Positions 60,265-64,000 of a DNA stretch of 64,000 nucleotides are shown here, piece by piece (position 1 is the first letter of the stretch; each line of letters begins with the position of its first letter). The translations under genes and the position numbers were made by a program. The stretch spans positions 62,001-126,000 of the forward strand of contig CAYZQO010000007.1 of NCBI GenBank assembly GCA_964480725.1, read 5' to 3'. The notes under the pieces were generated by a model, which was not told the origin of the DNA, ran no database searches, and worked only from the letters and a program-made list of their open reading frames with translations. This stretch comes from JAFGBI01 sp964480725 (GTDB lineage Bacteria > Myxococcota_A > Polyangia > Polyangiales > Polyangiaceae).

Positions 60265-63050
60265 GCACCCCCTCTGGCCGTAACGAACCCGGCTCCGCGC
60301 TTCCCCCTGGACATCGCCTCGCCAGCCGGCTTTCCCGCGGCGCCGCGGCTGGCTCGATCGGCCTCGTGGCGTTGATGGCCGCCCAGGCCGCCAACGCGGC
60401 CACCATCACCGTCGACGCCTCGAGCAGCCCGCGCGGCAATCCGAAGTTCTGGGCCGAGATGGTGGGCATCGGCACCGCCAGCCTCTCCCTGCGGGCGGAT
60501 CTGCAGACGCACTTCAAGATTGCCAAACGAGAGCTCGGCATGAAGCGCGTGCGGGGCCACGGCATCCTCAACGACGACATGGACATCTATCAGGGGCCGG
60601 GGAACTACAACTGGGACAACTTCGACAAGGTGCTGGCGGGCTACGTCGCCGCGGGGATGCGCCCGGGCATGGAGCTCAGCTTCATGCCCCGGGCTCTCGC
60701 GCGAAACGGCAACGATAGGGATCCGCCGGGTGACTTCGGCGCGTACAGCGATTTCATTCAAGCCGTGGTCGAGCGTGCCGTGGAGCTTTACGGCGCGGAA
60801 GACGTGGCCCAGTGGTACTGGGAGGTCTGGAACGAGCCGAACTACGAGGGGTTCTGGACCGGCACGATGGACGACTACTTCCAGATGTACGACGCGGCCG
60901 TCGCCGGTGCCACCGCCGCGCTGCCCAACATCCTCATTGGCGGCCCCGTCACCACCCAGGGCTCGACCAGTCAGATGCGCGACTTCTTGAATCACGTCCA
61001 GGCCAACGGGACGCGGGTGTCTTTCCTCGCCTCTCACGCCTACCCGGGCGGCTCGGGGCCCAGCGCCAGCGCGACCTTCGGCAGGGACGACAACAACGGC
61101 CGAGTGGGGGTCCTCGAAGCGGCCGGCTACACCCGTGCTGAGCTACCTTCCATGAACACGGAGTGGAACTCGTCGTACACCGGGCAAGGTGGGAACGCCG
61201 ACGCCGAGAACTGCGTGAGCATGGACAGTCACGCCAATGCCCCCTTCATCCTCAAGAGCGTCAAGCTGCTCGCCGACCAGGTCGAGGGCGACACGCCCCC
61301 GCTCTCCGTGTTCTCTTACTGGGTGATCTCGGACATCTTCGACGAGTCGAGCGGCCCCTCGGGCTCCTACATCCTGGGTCAGGGCGGGAATCTACCGTTT
61401 GGTCAGGTCTTCGGCATGATGACCTTCCAGGGCGTGCGCAAGGCTGCCTTCAACGCCTTCAAGATGCTCGACTACCTTGGCACCCGCCAGCTCTCGGTCA
61501 GCGGCGGGACGGGCGACAGCAACGGCGTCGACGGGATGGCGACCATTTCAGCAACCGACGACGAGGTCGCGGTCATCGTCTACAACTACCACTCGACGAT
61601 CGAAACCACCGGCACCGAGAGCGTGACGCTGAACGTGAACAACCTGCCGTTCGCGGGGGAAGCGATCTACGTCACCAAGTTCGGGATCGATCCCGATCAC
61701 AGCAACCCGTACGGCGTCTGGGTCGATCAGGGCCGCCCCAACAACCCGACCGAGGAGCAATGGCGGGCCCTGCGAGCCGAGCAACACCTCGAGTTGCTCG
61801 AGCCGGTAACGACGGAGACGGCCGGGGACTCGTACTCTGATACGTTCGATCTCCCCCAGCAGGGGGCCGCGCTCGTCATCCTCAGTCGCGAGCGGCCGCT
61901 GACCGGCCGTGACGCCCTGACGGAGATGGAGGGCGAAGACTACGACGGCCAGTCGGGTGCGACCAAGGAAGACAGCAACGACGAGAGCATGGGCCAGTCG
62001 ATCGCGGTCACCGGCGGCTACATCTACTACAACAACGTCGACTTCAGCGACGCCGGCGCCGACAGCGTGCAGCTGCGCGTCAACGCGCAGGGCGCCACCA
62101 CCCTGGAGTTGCGTGCGGATTCGGAAACCGGCACGGTGCTGGGCACCTGCGACATCGCGGCGACCGGCGGGTCCTGGGAAACCCAGACTTGCTCGCTGAC
62201 CCCGACCACGGGCGTCCACACCCTGTACGCCGTCTTCGGGGGTTCGCTCCGCCTCAACTGGCTGAAGTTCGAGTCAGGATCGGTGATCGTCGGTACCGGC
62301 GGCGCGGGCGGAGCAGGTTCCGGCGGCACGGGAGGCGACGGCGCCAGCGGCGGCACGCCATCCACGGGAGGCGCCGAGGCGATGGGCGGGATCGGCGGCA
62401 CCGGAGCCGTCCCAACGTCGGGTGGAGTCGGCGGTAGCGGGGGCACGGGTGGGGTGGTCGTCGTGACGGGCGGCGCCACGACGGGCGGCGCCCCGACGGG
62501 CGGCGCCACGACGACGGGCGGCGCCACGACGGGCGGCGCCCCGACGACGGGCGGCGCCCAGACGACGGGCGGCGCCCCAACGACGGGCGGCGCCCCGACG
62601 ACGGGTGGCGCCAGCTCACAGCCCTGTGTGGCTCCGTTGCGGCAATGCGGGGCCGTCTGCGTGGACACCACCAGCGACGTGGCCAACTGCGGCAACTGCG
62701 GCGTCGCTTGTCCTTCCCCCCAGGTCTGCTCCGCCAGTGTCTGCACCGCGTCCTGCGCACCGGGGCTGACCCAGTGCGGCCAGAGCTGCGTGGACCTGAT
62801 GAACAGCGTCGTCTCTTGCGGCACCTGCGGGCTGAGCTGCGCCGCCGGACAGAGCTGCGTGAGTGGAGCCTGCGTGGCAGGGCCCCTCGCCGCCGACTCG
62901 AATCAGGGCGACGACGGCGGCTGTGGATGTCGCGTCGGATCGGAGCGTGACTCGACCTCCCATGGCCTGCTCGCTGGGCTCCTTGCGCTCGGTCTGCTGG
63001 CCCGCCGCCGACGCCCGAGTCAGCGGCAGGGCGCGGCGGCGCTGCGCTAG
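60210..63050 (+). CDS. Secreted GH39 family glycoside hydrolase with CBM6, Gly-linker, Cys-rich repeats and MYXO-CTERM-like end
   Basis: 946 residues from an ATG preceded by AGGAGAG; an ATG at 60261 is an alternative. The signal peptide's hydrophobic core is GSIGLVALMAAQAANA. The GH39 catalytic domain (about 65-480) has the acid/base Glu209 in WEVWNEPNYEGFW and the nucleophile Glu318 in MNTEWNSSY. GH39 members are beta-xylosidases or related exo-enzymes. A CBM6-like domain (about 570-690; MEGEDYDGQSGATKEDSND) should bind xylan or cellulose. A Gly/Thr linker (690-803) with TTGGAP repeats follows. Then two Cys-rich repeats (804-888; CGAVCVDTTSDVANCGNCG, CGQSCVDLMNSVVSCGTCG) and a tail GLLAGLLALGLLARRRR. 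The protein is probably exported and attached to the cell surface. The GH30 gene follows 68 bases after its stop. Confidence 0.88.
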   Translation: MAGEHDLSAPARKPGPTMSTPSGRNEPGSALPPGHRLASRLSRGAAAGSIGLVALMAAQAANAATITVDASSSPRGNPKFWAEMVGIGTASLSLRADLQTHFKIAKRELGMKRVRGHGILNDDMDIYQGPGNYNWDNFDKVLAGYVAAGMRPGMELSFMPRALARNGNDRDPPGDFGAYSDFIQAVVERAVELYGAEDVAQWYWEVWNEPNYEGFWTGTMDDYFQMYDAAVAGATAALPNILIGGPVTTQGSTSQMRDFLNHVQANGTRVSFLASHAYPGGSGPSASATFGRDDNNGRVGVLEAAGYTRAELPSMNTEWNSSYTGQGGNADAENCVSMDSHANAPFILKSVKLLADQVEGDTPPLSVFSYWVISDIFDESSGPSGSYILGQGGNLPFGQVFGMMTFQGVRKAAFNAFKMLDYLGTRQLSVSGGTGDSNGVDGMATISATDDEVAVIVYNYHSTIETTGTESVTLNVNNLPFAGEAIYVTKFGIDPDHSNPYGVWVDQGRPNNPTEEQWRALRAEQHLELLEPVTTETAGDSYSDTFDLPQQGAALVILSRERPLTGRDALTEMEGEDYDGQSGATKEDSNDESMGQSIAVTGGYIYYNNVDFSDAGADSVQLRVNAQGATTLELRADSETGTVLGTCDIAATGGSWETQTCSLTPTTGVHTLYAVFGGSLRLNWLKFESGSVIVGTGGAGGAGSGGTGGDGASGGTPSTGGAEAMGGIGGTGAVPTSGGVGGSGGTGGVVVVTGGATTGGAPTGGATTTGGATTGGAPTTGGAQTTGGAPTTGGAPTTGGASSQPCVAPLRQCGAVCVDTTSDVANCGNCGVACPSPQVCSASVCTASCAPGLTQCGQSCVDLMNSVVSCGTCGLSCAAGQSCVSGACVAGPLAADSNQGDDGGCGCRVGSERDSTSHGLLAGLLALGLLARRRRPSQRQGAAALR
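62458..62620 (+). repeat. Coding repeat array (TTGGAP-type units) in the GH39 linker
   Basis: Repeats built from GACGGGCGGCGCC blocks (12 to 15 bases) encode Thr-Gly-Gly-Ala-Pro/Gln units. It is a surface linker, not a regulatory element. No N run interrupts this array. Confidence 0.75.
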
Positions 63051-63118
63051 CGACGCCATCACGTCCACGTGCGATCGGTCGAGCACGCTCCCCGGAGGGG
63101 CGTGCTCTTGGGAGCCCA

Positions 63119-64000
63119 ATGATGAGCCAACGAGCATTGAAGGTGCTGTCCCTCACGGTCCTGGCCGGCTCCCTGACAGGAGCCTGCGGCGGCGGATCCG
63201 ACGCTTCGAAGCCCGCCGATACCGCTTGCATCACCGACGGCGTCTGTGATGCCACCTGTGCGGCAGATCCCGATTGCCCCGCAGGCACGGGCGGACTCGA
63301 CGCGGGCGTGGGGGGGGCCCTGCCCTCGGGGGGCACCGGCGGCGTCCAGGCCGACGCGACCGGCGGGGTCACGCCCACGGGCGGAACTGGAGGAGTCCCC
63401 AGCGGCGGCACCGGCGCCACGGCGCCGACGGGGGGAACCGCCGGAGCCACCGGCGGCGGCGGTGCGGCACCGACGGGCGGAGCCACCGGTGGCAGCGGCG
63501 CCGCCCCAGCGGGTGGTACCGCGGGGACCGGCGGCAGCGGTGCGGCCCCCACCGGCGGCGTCGCCGTCGGCGGCATGGAGACCGGCGGCGCGCCCACGGG
63601 CGGCACGGCGGAGACGGGTGGCAACGGCGGCGTCGCCGCTGGCGGAACCGAAACCGGCGGCATCTCCGCTGGCGGAACCGAAACCGGCGGCGCGCCCCCG
63701 GCTCCACCGCCGTTGGTCACTTCCGCCAGTGGCGCCTACTGGGTGACCACCGGCGCGTTGACCGAAGTGTCCGGCGCGACTCCCACGGTGACGGTCAACG
63801 ATACCTCCACGGCACAGACCTGGGAGGGCTTCAGCGGAGCCTTCAACGAGATGGGCTGGGAGTACCTCTCGATGCTCAGCGAGAGCGACCGGACGCTCGC
63901 CCTGCAGCTGCTCTTCGGGGTGGATGGGTGCCATTTCCCCATCGCCCGGATCCCGATGGGTTCCTCCGACTACGGGATGGACCGCTACACGCTCGACGAG
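63119..64000 (+). CDS. GH30-like glycoside hydrolase lipoprotein, 3' end beyond the window
   Basis: The frame is open to base 64000; about 294 residues are visible. The start MMSQRALKVLSLTVLAGSLTGAC gives a lipoprotein signal with Cys23 (the first or second Met could initiate). A Cys-containing region (DTACITDGVCDATCAADPDCP) is followed by roughly 145 residues of Gly/Thr-rich linker. From about residue 205 the GH30 domain begins: PTVTVNDTSTAQTWEGFSGAFNEMGWEYLSML and PIARIPMGSSDYGMDRYTLDE, the typical first strand and SSDYG loop. GH30 enzymes include beta-1,6-glucanases, glucosylceramidases and xylanases; the subfamily cannot be seen. The catalytic Glu residues lie outside the window. The GH39 gene is immediately upstream, suggesting joint expression. 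Confidence 0.87.
   Translation, partial: MMSQRALKVLSLTVLAGSLTGACGGGSDASKPADTACITDGVCDATCAADPDCPAGTGGLDAGVGGALPSGGTGGVQADATGGVTPTGGTGGVPSGGTGATAPTGGTAGATGGGGAAPTGGATGGSGAAPAGGTAGTGGSGAAPTGGVAVGGMETGGAPTGGTAETGGNGGVAAGGTETGGISAGGTETGGAPPAPPPLVTSASGAYWVTTGALTEVSGATPTVTVNDTSTAQTWEGFSGAFNEMGWEYLSMLSESDRTLALQLLFGVDGCHFPIARIPMGSSDYGMDRYTLDE

Noticed and set aside
1..64000. tRNA, rRNA, prophage or insertion sequences
   Set aside because: I looked for tRNA-like arm patterns, transposase motifs, integrases and terminal inverted repeats and found none that I can support.

Overview
The window looks like a chromosomal contig from a high-GC Myxococcota bacterium (myxobacterium-type, probably Polyangia). 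The evidence is very strong G/C preference at third codon positions, many lipoproteins with Gly/Thr/Pro-rich 'TGG' linkers, Cys-rich lipoproteins, C-terminal tails ending in a hydrophobic helix plus an Arg cluster (MYXO-CTERM-like), and a zinc-ribbon/GYF/TonB-C protein resembling the gliding-motility protein GltJ/AgmX. I saw no tRNA, rRNA, CRISPR array, insertion sequence, prophage or origin.

Layout. 1-3905: end of a surface protein, a Cys-rich lipoprotein, and two overlapping paralogous lipoproteins. 3906-5335: no intact gene, but the decayed remains of a LuxR-type regulator. 5336-9425: a K+ channel with RCK domains, an MDR oxidoreductase and an unknown protein. 9661-14256: pyruvate:ferredoxin oxidoreductase with a dihydroorotate-dehydrogenase-like partner. 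14389-16253: two tandem membrane/winged-helix/zinc-ribbon paralogues. 16380-21416: unknown proteins and the GltJ-like protein. 21788-26674: a sulfur amino-acid operon (metY, cysK, metA, XRE-cupin regulator, cysE). 26708-33271: three lipoproteins (VWA, unknown, RCC1-repeat) and an SGNH esterase. 33294-39874: asnA, a hybrid histidine kinase, an alpha/beta hydrolase, DoxX and alkaline phosphatase. 40113-42734: a small metal/redox group (DUF134, ZIP transporter, NifX-like protein, peroxiredoxin). 42731-56806: a TPR/barrel protein, alaS, an M48-like pseudo-peptidase, a VTT protein, a YpfJ-type protease, an alpha/beta-hydrolase lipoprotein, an amidotransferase and a Uma2 nuclease. 56991-64000: a surface region ending in two glycoside hydrolases, GH39-CBM6 and a truncated GH30, both on long TGG linkers.

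How the genes work together. The sulfur operon is self-contained: CysE makes O-acetylserine for CysK, and the MetA family member carries the residue linked to acetyl-CoA use, so it should make O-acetylhomoserine for MetY. The PFOR pair suggests ferredoxin-linked, low-oxygen pyruvate metabolism. GH39, GH30 and the CE2-like esterase suggest export of plant-polysaccharide-degrading enzymes.

Assembly. There are five runs of exactly 100 N. At three of them (3344-3443, 5968-6067, 9122-9221) the 55 bases before the run are repeated exactly after it. Removing the N run and one copy restores an open reading frame in each case, so these are unmerged contig overlaps and not missing sequence. The other two (57564-57663, 59723-59822) lie inside 18-bp coding tandem repeats, and the missing length is unknown.
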